Notes under the pieces: generated by a model | What the model was told of the DNA's origin: nothing | Seen by the model: only the letters and a program-made list of their open reading frames with translations | The model's database searches: none | Translations under genes and position numbers: made by a program | Assembly: GCA_009885445.1 (NCBI GenBank) | Contig: VFKQ01000392.1 | Location: forward strand, 1 to 12,980 | DNA: 12,980 bases | DNA from: Anaerolineaceae bacterium | GTDB lineage: Bacteria > Chloroflexota > Anaerolineae > Anaerolineales > Villigracilaceae | Direction: 5' to 3' | Shown here: positions 12,344 through 12,980 of the stretch, piece after piece | How the letters are laid out: each line of letters starts with the position of its first letter | Numbering within the stretch: position 1 is the stretch's first letter

Positions 12344-12980
12344 ATGAACCTCACCGACCGCCAACAATCCGTTCTGCTCCTCGTTATCCGCGACTACATC
12401 GAGACCGCGCAACCCGTCGGCTCGAAGCACCTCGTCGAGCGCTACAAACTTGACCTCAGCCCGGCCACCGTGCGCAACGAACTTTCCGCGCTCACCGACA
12501 TGGGCTACCTGCGCCAGCCGCACACCTCCGCCGGTCGCGTGCCCGCCGAGGAGGGCTATCGCCTCTTCGTCGCGCAGATGATGAATCAAGCCGAACTGCC
12601 CACGCCCGTGCAACACACCATCAGCCATCAATTTCACCAGGCCCGCCCCGACGTGGACCAGTGGATGACCCTCGCCGCATCCGTCCTCGCAGACCAATCG
12701 CAGGGCGTGTCCCTCGTCACCGCGCCGCACCCCGAAAAGTCGCGCTTCAAACACGTCGAATTAATTTCGACTCAAGGCCGCCAGGTGTTGATGGTCATGG
12801 TCATGGCCGGCGGCGAAATCTCGCAACAGATTCTGACATTGGCCGAACCCGTGACTCAAGAGCGACTCAGCCAAACCGCCTCGCATCTTTCCCCGCTCTT
12901 AGCGGGTCGCAGTCTCGACGAAATTTCCTCCACCCCGACCCCGTCCGACGCCCTCGAGCAAGACATCCTGACCCTGATCA
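12344..12980 (+). CDS. hrcA: Heat-inducible transcription repressor HrcA (cut by window edge)
   Basis: An open frame begins MNLTDRQQSVLLLVIRDYIE and stays open for 212 codons to the right edge. The N-terminal winged helix (1-80) carries the family hallmarks: PVGSKHL at 24-30, SPATVRNELSALTDMGYL at 39-56 as recognition region, and HTSAGRVPAEEGYR at 60-73. The following part matches the GAF-like and insertion domains of HrcA. HrcA binds CIRCE and represses groESL and dnaK operons, and needs GroEL for proper folding and activity. A CIRCE site lies directly upstream, confirming the identity. The ATG at 12344 is the only plausible start; an ATG at 12315 is out of frame. No Shine-Dalgarno sequence is visible. 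The usual downstream partners (grpE, dnaK, dnaJ) would be outside the window. Confidence 0.96.
   Translation, partial: MNLTDRQQSVLLLVIRDYIETAQPVGSKHLVERYKLDLSPATVRNELSALTDMGYLRQPHTSAGRVPAEEGYRLFVAQMMNQAELPTPVQHTISHQFHQARPDVDQWMTLAASVLADQSQGVSLVTAPHPEKSRFKHVELISTQGRQVLMVMVMAGGEISQQILTLAEPVTQERLSQTASHLSPLLAGRSLDEISSTPTPSDALEQDILTLI

Noticed and set aside
12278..12754. 158-codon leftward open frame overlapping CIRCE and hrcA
   Set aside because: It is antisense to hrcA, whose winged-helix hallmarks and upstream CIRCE are unambiguous.

Overview
The window looks like a chromosomal segment of a moderately GC-rich bacterium, most likely Chloroflexota (Anaerolineae-like). This assignment is inferred from gene types, not proven. 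The types are an actinobacterial-style inositol-phosphate synthase, a TgpA-like membrane transglutaminase, a Ser/Thr kinase with an extracytoplasmic PD40/TolB-type propeller behind a Thr/Ser/Pro linker, a GAF-PAS class III cyclase, and hrcA with a CIRCE operator. I see no rRNA, tRNA, CRISPR array, transposase or phage gene.

Layout, left to right: (1) 1-124, minus: the first 41 codons of ino1, running off the left edge. (2) 359-3885, plus: a soluble GAF sensor histidine kinase, a PfkB-family sugar kinase and an M20-family metallopeptidase. (3) 3979-8100, minus: a two-gene operon in which the transglutaminase-like membrane protein precedes the GAF-PAS-adenylate cyclase by 9 nt, closed by a hairpin-plus-T-run terminator. 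(4) 8422-10584, plus: the Ser/Thr kinase-propeller protein, closed by a perfect 16-bp terminator hairpin. (5) 10663-12112, minus: a GbsR/MarR-type regulator followed by an NmrA-like NAD(P)-binding protein. This pair is more AT-rich than its neighbours, and its sigma-70-type promoter has a near-perfect palindrome at the predicted start site. (6) 12344 to the right edge, plus: hrcA, with an extended -10 promoter and a CIRCE element just after the predicted transcription start.

Four of the genes are signalling or regulatory proteins (histidine kinase, cyclase, Ser/Thr kinase, GbsR-like regulator) and a fifth is the heat-shock repressor. No response regulator or cyclic-nucleotide receptor lies beside them, so partners must be elsewhere.

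The most unusual content is repetitive DNA. There are (a) three copies of an element built from 9-bp CACNAAGNN units, two of them as inverted pairs of three units per arm; (b) ten perfect AAAGATG heptamers bridging the sugar-kinase stop and the peptidase start; (c) six CAGTNNY heptamers forming the 3' end of the same peptidase gene; and (d) a 25-bp REP-like sequence present twice in inverted orientation inside the coding sequence of the transglutaminase-like gene. The AAAGATG array creates a chain of overlapping five-codon minicistrons whose register decides whether reinitiating ribosomes reach the peptidase start. This is the observation I would check first.
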